The notes: a model not told the origin generated them from the sequence alone. A DNA stretch of 36,988 nucleotides from JAHELQ01 sp965603365 (GCA_965603365.1 CBFDCR010000050.1:1-36988); one strand, 5' to 3'. Positions 16,018-23,431 are shown, counted from the stretch's first letter. Numbers and translations are program-made.

Positions 16018-18243
16018 TTACAGATACCCCAGGGTCTTGAGCTCCTGTCTTTGTTTATGGGTCGTATTGCTTTTTACTCTGGGAAAGATTCCTAATTTTT
16101 TCTGTAGATCCATGCTTTCATGAAATTTTAAAAAAAGCTCTTGGCGCAGATAGAGAGTTAAATATTCATTTTCCTGGGCCATGTTATTTTTTTCGAAGAA
16201 ATCTTTTGTTATGTCGTACAATTCATCCCTGCCGGAATAAAATATATATTTATGTCTTCCGTATATAATGGCACTATTGATGTCTGTGCCTGCGGCCCTT
16301 GAATAAATTATGTTTGGGATGCCCCTTTCTTTACTTTCTATCTGTTTAAAAAGAATCACTCTGCCCTGCCAATAGTCGTTTTTTTTGATCGGAAGAATAG
16401 AGGCTAAAGTAATCAGAAGATCCAGGTGAGAATAGGACTCTTTGATGATATCCCGGGTGGTCTGAAAGGGTAATTTAATAAACATGGGAATATGGATCAT
16501 CTCCTGGTAATTTGTAGTACTGTGGGTGAATTTTCCATGCTCTGCGAAAGCTTCGCCGTGATCTGAAGCTACAATGATCATGGCGCTGTCGAACAGTTTT
16601 TTTTCTTTTATTGTCTTCAGGATTTCTCCTACCAGGTAGTCTCCATAGAGGAGATTGTTGAGGTAGGTTTTATACGAGTAGTCGATATAGCCTTTGTTTT
16701 CAAATACCTGAAACCTTTCCATTGTTTTTTCCATTTTTCCCGCTGCCGCTTCATCATTACGGGTTTTCACAAACACATTTTTGAATGGGAGGGGTGGGTT
16801 ATAGGGTTTATGGGGAGGTAGGAAGTGGATATAAACAAAGTTGGGCCGGCTGTAGTCGAGATTTTGAATGACCTCCTTAGTGGTTTCGATGTCCATGGTG
16901 GAGTTGGATATACCTGTGGGTTTGATAATATATGAGGTGTCAAAGACGCTGTCGATTTTACAGAGTTTTAGGACGTAGTTTCCTATAAACCCTGTGGTGA
17001 TATATCCGATTGCTTTTAGATGTTCTGGTAGAGTGGTCAGGTTGTCGGGTAGAGGGTGAGAGAATGATCGAATTGAATGTGTTTCTGGCAGCAAACCGGT
17101 AAACATAGTGACGACACTGGGAGATGTATGTGGGGCATTGGCATAATAATTAAGGAACTGATAGGCTGTTTTTGAGAAATGTTTTATATTGGGCGTCGTC
17201 AGTTTATTGAAGATTCTCCTGTTGATAGTATCAAACCGGGCGGCGTCTAAGATAATAAAAAAGATATGGGGTTTGAACTTAAAAAATTCATTGAGGGGTT
17301 TTGGTTTGGGAGTGACCTTCTTAACGATAATTTTGATTTCATCCCATATTAAGAAGGCGCGCCGGCACTCGGATGTAAATTCAAATTCCATTGTTAAGTG
17401 TTTCCCTTCTAAATTCTGAAGATCTAAAGATCCCTTATGGTAGGAATCGTCAAGAATATCTACTTTCTTTACTATTTTTCTCACTCTATTTTGGCTCATA
17501 CTGAATATGGTCATTTTACTGTTGACATTTTTCTTTATTTTTTTACTTCTGAATTTGAATCTAAGGGTTTTTGATTCCTCTGTATTCACGGCGACACTAA
17601 AGTGACTATTGGATGGCTGCAGAAATGTTTGTTTTCCGTGCCTGTCGGTATACTCAAAGATCACTTTTTCAGGAAAAAAGGTCCCCATCAGGTGAACATT
17701 CTGAATGATAAATAATCCTGTGGGGTGGTTAAAATCAAATTTTCTGTTTTTGTAAAACTCCTTCGAGACCACAAATTTTAAAAAATTTTCACCATGTTTA
17801 AGTTTTGATCCGGGCAGAAAGACTGAGTAGGAGTGGTGATCTTTAATTTCTATCTGTTGGAGAAAGTATTTGTTGAGATACAGGTTTATGGGGAGTTTCT
17901 GGTGGTTTGTGGAGTAATGGGGATTCTGGATGTTAAAAAGTAATTTTCTGTCTTCTGCACCGGAGGTATTAAATCTTATGATCGCTTCCCGATCAATTGC
18001 CTGGTGGGATATGGTATGGCCTTTTAACCATCCTTTATATGCATATAGCCATCCTTTCCAGAAATAAAATTTTGGGGCATCTTTAATATGGGCAAAATGT
18101 TTGCTTTCTCCATGGAGATTGAAATATAAGCTTTTAAGAGTAAAAGAGTTTTCCTGATTTTTACATGAGATAAAGGCGACAATCCATGGTAAAATACAAA
18201 AAACCAGACATAGATAGGCAGCGCTTCCCTTTCTTTTTTTCAT
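16018..18243 (-). CDS. Sulfatase-like hydrolase/transferase with N-terminal domain
   Basis: This 741-residue protein has an N-terminal hydrophobic segment ending in a Cys (about residue 27, possible lipoprotein site). A beta-rich domain of about 290 residues follows, then a C-terminal alkaline-phosphatase-superfamily domain from about residue 325. Metal-binding signatures are FFIILDAARFD and VASDHGEAFAEHGKFTHS. The nucleophile region reads PHTSPSVVTMFTG, so Thr or Ser replaces the Cys that formylglycine sulfatases need. It is therefore more like phosphoethanolamine or phosphoglycerol transferases, or a phosphodiesterase. The gene is clearly more AT-rich than its neighbours, suggesting acquisition. 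AT-rich composition and an isolated position leave its substrate open. Confidence 0.75.
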   Translation of the reverse strand: MKKRKGSAAYLCLVFCILPWIVAFISCKNQENSFTLKSLYFNLHGESKHFAHIKDAPKFYFWKGWLYAYKGWLKGHTISHQAIDREAIIRFNTSGAEDRKLLFNIQNPHYSTNHQKLPINLYLNKYFLQQIEIKDHHSYSVFLPGSKLKHGENFLKFVVSKEFYKNRKFDFNHPTGLFIIQNVHLMGTFFPEKVIFEYTDRHGKQTFLQPSNSHFSVAVNTEESKTLRFKFRSKKIKKNVNSKMTIFSMSQNRVRKIVKKVDILDDSYHKGSLDLQNLEGKHLTMEFEFTSECRRAFLIWDEIKIIVKKVTPKPKPLNEFFKFKPHIFFIILDAARFDTINRRIFNKLTTPNIKHFSKTAYQFLNYYANAPHTSPSVVTMFTGLLPETHSIRSFSHPLPDNLTTLPEHLKAIGYITTGFIGNYVLKLCKIDSVFDTSYIIKPTGISNSTMDIETTKEVIQNLDYSRPNFVYIHFLPPHKPYNPPLPFKNVFVKTRNDEAAAGKMEKTMERFQVFENKGYIDYSYKTYLNNLLYGDYLVGEILKTIKEKKLFDSAMIIVASDHGEAFAEHGKFTHSTTNYQEMIHIPMFIKLPFQTTRDIIKESYSHLDLLITLASILPIKKNDYWQGRVILFKQIESKERGIPNIIYSRAAGTDINSAIIYGRHKYIFYSGRDELYDITKDFFEKNNMAQENEYLTLYLRQELFLKFHESMDLQKKLGIFPRVKSNTTHKQRQELKTLGYL

Positions 18244-18369
18244 TCTTCACTTCACCTCCATGACTCCTTTAATATCATAAAGATAAAGTTATTTCAAGAG
18301 TGTTTTTGCCGTATGATTGCGCGGGATCTCCGCTTGAAGAATGAGGATACGTAAAAAAAAAAATTAAAC

Positions 18370-18398
18370 TTGACAAATGGAAAAAAGTTTGCTATTAT
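18370..18398 (+). promoter_or_regulatory. Cold-shock gene promoter and long leader
   Basis: TTGACA (18370-18375), 17 bp and TATTAT (18393-18398). Transcription from about 18405 gives a leader of roughly 108 nt before the ATG at 18513. Long 5' leaders are typical of cspA-type genes and mediate temperature-dependent translation; the fold here was not computed. Confidence 0.8.
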
Positions 18399-18512
18399 CT
18401 TACTTTAATAGTAGATAGAGGGTGGGAATTGTCTTCACAAGCTAATTCAACTTAACCTGGGTTTACATTCTTTCTCCGATATTTACTAAAATTTCATAGG
18501 AGGAAATTTACT

Positions 18513-18713
18513 ATGGCAAGAGGTACAGTAAAATGGTTCGACCCCAAGAAGGGTTTTGGTTTTATTGAGATGCACGGAGGCGGCGACGTTTTTGTACATC
18601 ACAGTGAGATTCGGAATAATGGCTTCAGGACACTGGAAGAGGGTCAAGAAGTCGAATTCCAGACCAAAGCCGGTCCCAAGGGCGACCAGGCAACCAACGT
18701 TGTTAGAGTTTAA
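18513..18713 (+). CDS. Cold-shock protein, CspA family
   Basis: This 66-residue single cold-shock domain binds single-stranded nucleic acid. Both RNA-binding motifs are intact: RNP1 KGFGFIEM and RNP2 DVFVHHS, with the start MARGTVKWFDPKKG. The length equals that of standard Csp proteins. TAGGAGG precedes the ATG. It is a single-gene transcript with its own promoter, long leader and rho-independent terminator (18745-18773), likely highly expressed. Confidence 0.96.
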   Translation: MARGTVKWFDPKKGFGFIEMHGGGDVFVHHSEIRNNGFRTLEEGQEVEFQTKAGPKGDQATNVVRV

Positions 18714-18744
18714 GCAAATTCTAAGAGAAAACGTAAAAGAATAG

Positions 18745-18773
18745 GGGCGGACACCGATCCGCCCTTTTTTTTT
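18745..18773 (+). terminator. Rho-independent terminator of the cold-shock gene
   Basis: Stem GGGCGGA (18745-18751) pairs with TCCGCCC (18758-18764) around a six-base loop. It is followed by nine T (18765-18773). Confidence 0.92.
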
Positions 18774-18828
18774 CTATTTCAATCCCCCCCCCCAAAAAAT
18801 TCCCTTCATGATCCCCTGCCGGATAAAT

Positions 18829-18858
18829 TTGAAAAATGAGTGTCTTTGGGTGTATAAT
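18829..18858 (+). promoter_or_regulatory. Promoter of the outer-membrane protein gene
   Basis: TTGAAA (18829-18834), 18 bp and TATAAT (18853-18858), about 50 bases before the start codon. Confidence 0.65.
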
Positions 18859-18909
18859 ATGAACGGTCAATGTGGTGGCTCTTAAATGAGATATGATAAG
18901 GAGTCGATG

Positions 18910-19590
18910 ATGAAAAAAAGTATCGTCTTTGTCATTATCCTGACCGTAGGCGTGATGCTTCCGGCCGATCCGGCCAAACCGGCAAAGAAGAGTTCCTTCG
19001 GTTTTTTCGGCGGCTGGTCCGTGGGATTCAACGATAACTACCGGGTGGATTCTATGTATGATCTTTACAGTGGATACGATCGGGCCGATTTCTTTAAAAA
19101 AAGGGCGTTCAGTCTGGTGCTGGCGGGATTTTACCAGTGGAAATTATCCCCCCGCATGAACCTCCAGGTGGAAGCCAATTATCAAAAATTTACCATCAAA
19201 CAGGCCGCCACTTACTACCAGGATGGAGAGGTGGCGGCAGACTATCCCTGGTCTTCTTCCAACGACTACTATTTCAGCTTTCTCTTGAATATCTTATACC
19301 GGTTTGCCGGGACAGGCAAGGTCCACTATTTTATTAAGGCCGGTGTGGGGCCCGCCTTTCGACATTTTCGCTTCTTCCCCAGCCGTAGCTCTATATTCTG
19401 GGACAACCTGGGGGACTATACCCAGTTGCACCTGCAACTGGGCCCGGAAATCCACATCCCTACGAATTTTCGCAAAACCCCCACCCCCCTTATCCTGGGC
19501 GCCGTCGTTCACTATTTAACCCGAAAAGAGACAGATTATCATACCTTCGGCGGCGGCTATATCTCCTTCTACCTGGGCCTCGGCTTTTGA
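18910..19590 (+). CDS. Outer-membrane beta-barrel protein
   Basis: This 226-residue exported protein has a signal peptide (MKKSIVFVIILTVGVMLPAD). The rest consists of alternating amphipathic strands rich in aromatic residues (FGFFGGWSVGF, FSLVLAGFYQWKLSPRMNLQVEANY, YYFSFLLNILYRF, VHYFIKAGVGPAFRHF). It ends in GGGYISFYLGLGF, the terminal aromatic residue expected of barrel proteins inserted by BamA. It resembles the small eight-strand OmpA/PorT-like barrels. The ATG at 18910 is chosen because AAGGAG (18898-18903) is six bases upstream; an ATG also occurs three bases earlier. It stands alone. Ligand and role are unknown. Confidence 0.7.
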   Translation: MKKSIVFVIILTVGVMLPADPAKPAKKSSFGFFGGWSVGFNDNYRVDSMYDLYSGYDRADFFKKRAFSLVLAGFYQWKLSPRMNLQVEANYQKFTIKQAATYYQDGEVAADYPWSSSNDYYFSFLLNILYRFAGTGKVHYFIKAGVGPAFRHFRFFPSRSSIFWDNLGDYTQLHLQLGPEIHIPTNFRKTPTPLILGAVVHYLTRKETDYHTFGGGYISFYLGLGF

Positions 19591-19601
19591 GGACTAATCA
19601 A

Positions 19602-19617
19602 TTTTCCCGGCCTGTCC
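19602..19617. repeat. GGCC-TGTCC intergenic repeat, copy 1
   Basis: TTTTCCCGGCCTGTCC, found just after a stop codon. Related copies lie at 27036-27060 and 28511-28528, always between genes. Confidence 0.5.
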
Positions 19618-19698
19618 ACAAAAATCCTCCCTGTTTAAGACAGGACTCAAAACATAAGTTGGTTATATTAAAGTTCGGAATGTGCTATAATAGAGTCG

Positions 19699-19975
19699 AT
19701 GAGTAAATCATTTGAGTATATCCTTGACCTCGTTGAACGAAAAAATGTGAAGGTATCTGAGCATGGTTATGATGAGTTGGTCGAAGATGGTATTTTGGTG
19801 AAAGACATTATAGACGGTGTAAAGAAAGCCGTGGTTGTAGAAGATTATCCAGATTACTGGAAGGGGCCATGTGTTATGGGGTATACCCAGGGGAAGGTCA
19901 GAACCTGCTGTATTGATTACAGCATATAGGCCAGATTCAGAAAAATGGTCAAGAGACCTCAGGAGGAGAAAGTAA
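19699..19975 (+). pseudogene. DUF4258 toxin gene broken by internal deletion and frameshift
   Basis: The first frame gives MSKSFEYILDLVERKNVKVSEHG and reaches YPDYWKGPCV, the N-terminal half of a DUF4258 protein, a RelE-like toxin family. It then runs into a stop at 19927-19929. The next frame, from about 19868, reads HVLWGIPRGRSEPAVLITAY, then RPDSEKW...RRRK with a stop at 19973-19975. This is exactly the family C-terminus. Compared with family members, about 13-15 residues between KGPCV and HVLWG are missing. The join (19867-19876, CCATGTGTTA) can be read both ways, which suggests recombination between two similar short sequences. TATAAT at 19686-19691 lies only seven bases before the ATG. 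The partner antitoxin follows with normal spacing. The toxin is probably inactive. Confidence 0.82.
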
Positions 19976-19976
19976 C

Positions 19977-20192
19977 ATGAGAAAGCGAAAACATACAAAG
20001 CTCATTCACGAGGGGCAATATGTGGCAGAGGTGACTATTGACTTGATCGATGAGGATGAAGGCTGGTCGCCCTATTTGTCTCTTGATGATGCCAGAAAGC
20101 TGGATGACGTACGTGAGGCTTTACGCAGAGGAGATTTGAAATTTGCCAGCAGAATCGCCCGCATCTATACCCTCACACCTGTAGCAGTGTAA
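19977..20192 (+). CDS. Putative antitoxin partner of DUF4258
   Basis: This 71-residue protein starts MRKRKHTKLIHEGQYVAEV and continues with VTIDLIDEDEGWSPYLSLDD, KLDDVREALRRGD and ARIYTLTPVAV. I recall this small conserved protein as a frequent downstream neighbour of DUF4258 genes, so an antitoxin role is inferred from context. AGGAGGAG (19961-19968) is both its ribosome site and the end of the toxin's shifted frame. The original toxin stop would be one base before its ATG, a tight operon. It is intact although the toxin is broken, as expected if the antitoxin decays last. Confidence 0.65.
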   Translation: MRKRKHTKLIHEGQYVAEVTIDLIDEDEGWSPYLSLDDARKLDDVREALRRGDLKFASRIARIYTLTPVAV

Positions 20193-20260
20193 AAAAGTAA
20201 AGCCCCGCTTCGCTTTTGAGGATCTCGCGTAATGGAGTTAATAAACAGCAGGAAAGATTG

Positions 20261-20601
20261 ATGCATAAGGTTTTTGGAATAGGGTTGCCCAGAACAGGAA
20301 CTACCAGTCTTTCGGTAGGACTCACATGCGTTATCCTGATTCTAAATTTGTATACACCGATCGTGACCTGAAACACAGAGAAGAGGTATTATTTTGTTTT
20401 CAAGGCAGAGAAAATTTCTTACACATAGACGTGTCTGATTACCAGTCCTGGAAAAAGCTTTGTGATTTTCTTGATAAAAAATCAGAAAAAGATTGTTTTC
20501 CTATCATAAACCAGAAAAACAATTTAGCCGATTGGCACACTTATTCCCACCCTAACAAAATGCCCAGCCAAAGAAACTTGCCGCCCTCCCCCAATTTTTA
20601 G
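20261..20601 (+). pseudogene. Sulfotransferase remnant with internal deletions
   Basis: The ATG at 20261, preceded by AGGAAAG, opens MHKVFGIGLPRTGTTSLSVGL. This is the PAPS-binding loop of a sulfotransferase (Sulfotransfer_4 type), and it ends at a stop at 20369-20371. From 20326 another frame gives YPDSKFVYTDRD, the central strand of the same family, joined directly to LKHREEVLFCFQGRENFLHI and DVSDYQSWKKLCDFLDK, the family C-terminus. Two segments, probably 40-80 residues each, are therefore missing and one junction shifts the frame. Everything after about 20540 is unrelated. The gene is dead. It adjoins the broken DUF4258 module, so this 0.9-kb stretch is a zone of decay. Confidence 0.75.
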
Positions 20602-20647
20602 CAAACCATTAAATATCGCACATTTCCCCTTATTCCATGTCCCTGAT

Positions 20648-20706
20648 AAAAAAGGCCGCCGGTTCTCATCCATACAGCTTTTTTGGTGACAACCGGCGGG
20701 CCTTTT
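20648..20706 (-). terminator. Terminator of the 10-cysteine protein gene
   Basis: AAAAGGCCGCCGGTT (20650-20664) pairs with the 16-base AACCGGCGGGCCTTTT (20691-20706), leaving one bulged base. The loop is 26 nt. Leftward transcripts end the stem in a run of six U. It lies 16 bp after the stop codon at 20722. Confidence 0.85.
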
Positions 20707-20721
20707 GTAAAATGACGATGA

Positions 20722-21450
20722 CTAATTACACGCTTGATCTATGCAATCGTCCAGATCTGAAAGGGCCTTATCTAGAGATGTCCTGGCCATATACAGGCGA
20801 TTGATCCAGGGATTGGGATCATCACAGTACCAGTCCGTATTGTCGATGGCAAGATCCAGCTTCGCCTTGGCCGCCAATGCGTAACTCTTTGCACTATTTG
20901 CACTTGGGCAGTGACAGTAATTAAACGCCTCCAGGGCTTCCTGGCTGGCCAGATCAGCATTGGCCCGGGCCGACATGATGAAGGGCAGTACCCGGTCCGG
21001 GTAGAAACCGTAATCGCAGTAAGATTTTTCGTAGAGTGATTCTTCAACGGTGAGTAAGTGTGCATAGGCATCGTCTAAATCTTGAAGGGGGGAGTAGCAG
21101 TCAATGCAGGTTGAGGCAGGGGCAGATAGTTGTGCGCCGGGATTACCGTAAAAGATCTCATAAAATTCTTTAAACTGTTCCGGTAAGAGGATGGAGCGAA
21201 GGTCCCGACAAACATTCTCTGTCCATGCAGTGGGATCGTGTAAGCCCGCCTTGTCATTGCTATCCTGGCAGAGCAAATACTGCTCCAGCACTGTCTCCAC
21301 CTGGATCCGCTTTTCCGTGGGCAGCATACGTATCCATTTAGAGAAACTTTTCTGCTGCATAACCGGCTCGCCTGCCGTTACCGGGCTAACGAGCCAAAAA
21401 ATGGTCAACAAAACACCTACGAATAAAGATAGAATCTTGAATCTTGACAT
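20722..21450 (-). CDS. Secreted 10-cysteine protein of unknown function
   Basis: This 242-residue protein has a signal peptide (KILSLFVGVLLTIFWLVSPVTA, residues 4-25). It has ten cysteines after cleavage, including CIDC and CHC pairs, and the rest is largely helical. Three segments look like weak repeats of an Asp-Asp/Ala helix (LQDLDDAYAHLL, LAAKAKLDLAID, RTSLDKALSDLDD). I do not recognise a family. AAAGGAGGAA precedes the ATG. A sigma-54 promoter (21528-21542) and two palindromes (21615-21640, 21694-21719) lie upstream, and a terminator follows. It is therefore a single gene apparently switched on by the adjacent activator. The cysteines suggest disulfides or metal and cofactor binding outside the cytoplasm. 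Confidence 0.7.
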   Translation of the reverse strand: MSRFKILSLFVGVLLTIFWLVSPVTAGEPVMQQKSFSKWIRMLPTEKRIQVETVLEQYLLCQDSNDKAGLHDPTAWTENVCRDLRSILLPEQFKEFYEIFYGNPGAQLSAPASTCIDCYSPLQDLDDAYAHLLTVEESLYEKSYCDYGFYPDRVLPFIMSARANADLASQEALEAFNYCHCPSANSAKSYALAAKAKLDLAIDNTDWYCDDPNPWINRLYMARTSLDKALSDLDDCIDQACN

Positions 21451-21527
21451 TTAATCATTCCTCCTTTGTTAAAATGATTAGTCCGGCCGCTGTTTTGTCA
21501 ATCTTTCAGTCGGCGGATGTAAGGTCT

Positions 21528-21542
21528 GCAATTATTCTGCCA
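21528..21542 (-). promoter_or_regulatory. Sigma-54 promoter of the 10-cysteine protein
   Basis: On the minus strand the sequence reads TGGCAGAATAATTGCA: a -24 GG (plus 21540-21541) and -12 GC (plus 21528-21529) exactly ten bases apart. It matches the sigma-54 consensus TGGCAC-N5-TTGCA closely. The start would be about 66 nt before the gene. Confidence 0.8.
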
Positions 21543-21614
21543 GCCGGGATTTAAAGGGCAAGATCCAGGATACAAGGTGCTATCCGCCTATTTCCGGGAT
21601 ATCTTTTCTTCCAG

Positions 21615-21640
21615 GGAAATATACCGATAGGTTTATTAAA
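21615..21640. promoter_or_regulatory. Activator-site palindrome, weak copy
   Basis: It contains ACCGATAGGTTTATT and agrees with the 26-bp site at 21694-21719 at about 15 positions, mostly in the right half (GGTTTAT). Its centre is about 86 bp upstream of the -24 element of the 21528-21542 promoter, a normal distance for a sigma-54 activator site. Confidence 0.5.
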
Positions 21641-21693
21641 ATCGTAAAAAATGGCCGACTCTTTTACGAATCTCTCGGGTGCCAGGCATATCC

Positions 21694-21719
21694 CCCGATA
21701 AACCCATGGGTTTATCGGG
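21694..21719. promoter_or_regulatory. 26-bp perfect palindrome, activator-site type
   Basis: The left half is CCCGATAAACCCA and the right half is its exact reverse complement. It lies between the activator stop (21746) and the sigma-54 promoter of the next gene. As RNA it would also form a hairpin after the activator gene, but no U-tract follows. The same element recurs upstream of the activator gene (23221-23246 and others), which favours a DNA-binding site. Confidence 0.7.
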
Positions 21720-21745
21720 TAAACCCGCCGGGTGATCTGGAAAGA

Positions 21746-23164
21746 TTAGTTCCGTGGATCGATTCTATATTTATACATCAAGCTCATAAATTTCTGGTAA
21801 TCATCCGACTTGACGTTCAACACCGTGAGCATGGACTTAAAGTTTTCGGAGCTCATGGCGTAGGCTCGCTTCAAGACCCTCTTGACAAAGTAACGATCCA
21901 CCTCCCTGCCGATAAAGAGGGGCCACAATACCTCCCAGAAGCTTTTGCCCGCCTTGAATTCATTCCAGATGGTCTCGGTCTTATCCGGGCCGTCGCCGGG
22001 AAATTTCCTGGTAATACCCTGCCCGATGATGGCGCGAACATTCTCGCCCGAAACAGGGCCCTGGAACATAATACCGGCCCGTTTGAGAACGGTGATCAAC
22101 TCCCTGACATTACCGGGCCACTCGTAATTTAAAATGACTTCCCAGAAGCCCTCTCCCGGGGGATTGCCTTTCAGGCAGTCCAGGTTTCCCATCACCAGTT
22201 CTTTTATATCCTCGACCCTTTGCCGCAGGGAAGGGATGTCGATCTCAAGGACATGAAGCCTGAAATAGAGATCCTCCCGGAATTTTCCCTCTTCAATCGA
22301 TTTTATCAAATCCCGGTTCGTCGCCGTCACAATCCGTAGGTTCGCTTCTCTCTCCGACGATTCCCCAAGGGGACGGTAACGTTTGGTTTCAATAAACCTC
22401 AATAATTTGGTCTGAAAAGTGAGGGGGATTTCCGATATTTCATCAAAAAAGAGAGTGCCGTTTTTCGCCTCCTCGGCCAGCCCCTTTTTATCATACTTTG
22501 CATCGGTGAACGCCCCTTTCCGATGGCCGAAAATTTCGCTCTCGAAGAGATTTTCATTGATGCTGGGGGTATGAACCACAACGAATTTTCCCTTCCGGCC
22601 GGAATAGCGGTGAATTTTTTCGGCGATATAGTTTTTACCGACCCCGGTTTCCCCTTTCAACAAGATGGGCTCTTCCACGATTGAATAATTCAGAACCATC
22701 CTTTTCACTCGTGCCATGACCTCGCTTCTGCCGGTGATTCCCCCCGCATCCTCCTGCTGCCGTTTCAGGTGCTTGATCATCTCCGCCAGAATATCCCCCA
22801 GCATCTTGAACATACTGCGTTCACCGGGGTCGAAAGACTCTTTTTTTCCGCTGTCAACATACAGGAAGAGGTCATTTTCCAGCGGATGAATCAATACGCA
22901 CTTAATGACCAACCGTAAAGCGGATTCCGATAACCGATCTTCAGGCGAGGTAATCACCACGTTTTCCCGATCGATTCCTTTCCCGGTATCCAGGCATTTT
23001 TTTATATAACTTTTCGAGAATCCCTCTGCCTCATCGATGAAGTTTCCGCTTATATTTCTCCCCTTGTGCCATAAGATACGGCCGTTCCTGTCGAATAACA
23101 TGGCAAGGGAGACTTCTTTCTCCTTTAGCGTCTCCCAAATCTGGGTTTTTATGATGTCAAGCAT
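21746..23164 (-). CDS. Sigma-54-dependent transcriptional activator
   Basis: This 472-residue enhancer-binding protein opens sigma-54 promoters by ATP hydrolysis. Residues 1-135 resemble a GAF-like sensor and there is no receiver domain. The AAA+ domain has Walker A GETGVGKN (171-178), Walker B GTLFFDE (236-242) and WPGNVREL (349-356). The sigma-54 contact loop is GAFTDA (217-222) rather than GAFTGA. The C-terminal part (FKSMLTVLNVKSDDYQKFMS followed by LMYKYRI) fits a degenerate Fis-type helix-turn-helix. Palindromes of one type flank the gene on both sides, each set upstream of a sigma-54 promoter, so it probably controls both neighbouring genes. The signal sensed by the N-terminal domain is unknown. 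Confidence 0.92.
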   Translation of the reverse strand: MLDIIKTQIWETLKEKEVSLAMLFDRNGRILWHKGRNISGNFIDEAEGFSKSYIKKCLDTGKGIDRENVVITSPEDRLSESALRLVIKCVLIHPLENDLFLYVDSGKKESFDPGERSMFKMLGDILAEMIKHLKRQQEDAGGITGRSEVMARVKRMVLNYSIVEEPILLKGETGVGKNYIAEKIHRYSGRKGKFVVVHTPSINENLFESEIFGHRKGAFTDAKYDKKGLAEEAKNGTLFFDEISEIPLTFQTKLLRFIETKRYRPLGESSEREANLRIVTATNRDLIKSIEEGKFREDLYFRLHVLEIDIPSLRQRVEDIKELVMGNLDCLKGNPPGEGFWEVILNYEWPGNVRELITVLKRAGIMFQGPVSGENVRAIIGQGITRKFPGDGPDKTETIWNEFKAGKSFWEVLWPLFIGREVDRYFVKRVLKRAYAMSSENFKSMLTVLNVKSDDYQKFMSLMYKYRIDPRN

Positions 23165-23220
23165 GAAGCAACTCAGACATTATAATAATCGATTTCTGCC
23201 TTTTGTGCAAGATCCCCATG

Positions 23221-23267
23221 CCCGATAAACCCAGCGGTTTATTAGATAACCATAGCGGTTTACCGGC
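23221..23267. promoter_or_regulatory. Tandem activator sites upstream of the peptide gene
   Basis: Two copies of the 26-bp palindrome overlap by a few bases. 23221-23246 matches the perfect copy at 21 of 26 positions. 23242-23267 matches at 16 of the 22 central positions. Their centres are 21 bp apart, two helical turns, as for cooperative activator binding. AGCGGTTTA recurs at 23233-23241 and 23254-23262. The activator gene starts at 23164, so autoregulation is also possible. Confidence 0.65.
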
Positions 23268-23319
23268 TGAGAATCAGGTCAACCGCTGCTTATAACTTCC
23301 CGCCCGGTCTTGTTCACCG

Positions 23320-23345
23320 ACCGATAAACCTATCGACTTATTTTC
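23320..23345. promoter_or_regulatory. Activator-site palindrome nearest the peptide promoter
   Basis: It begins ACCGATAAACC and aligns with the perfect copy at 17 of 22 central positions. Its centre is about 86 bp upstream of the -24 element at 23418, the same spacing as on the other side of the activator gene. Confidence 0.55.
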
Positions 23346-23416
23346 AATCTTCGAGAGATGGCCGTTGATCTGAATAAAATGTGGAGGAATGGGGTTTTTA
23401 AGGTTTATCACAGGAT

Positions 23417-23431
23417 TGGCAATAGAATTGC
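23417..23431 (+). promoter_or_regulatory. Sigma-54 promoter of the GG-leader peptide gene
   Basis: TTGGCAATAGAATTGCG has GG (23418-23419) and GC (23430-23431) ten bases apart, with the TGGCA and TTGC blocks conserved. The transcript would begin near 23443, with a leader of about 75 nt. Confidence 0.8.

Noticed and set aside
21694..21719. Palindrome as the activator's transcription terminator
   Set aside because: No U-tract in either direction, and the same element recurs upstream of the gene, which fits a protein-binding site better.
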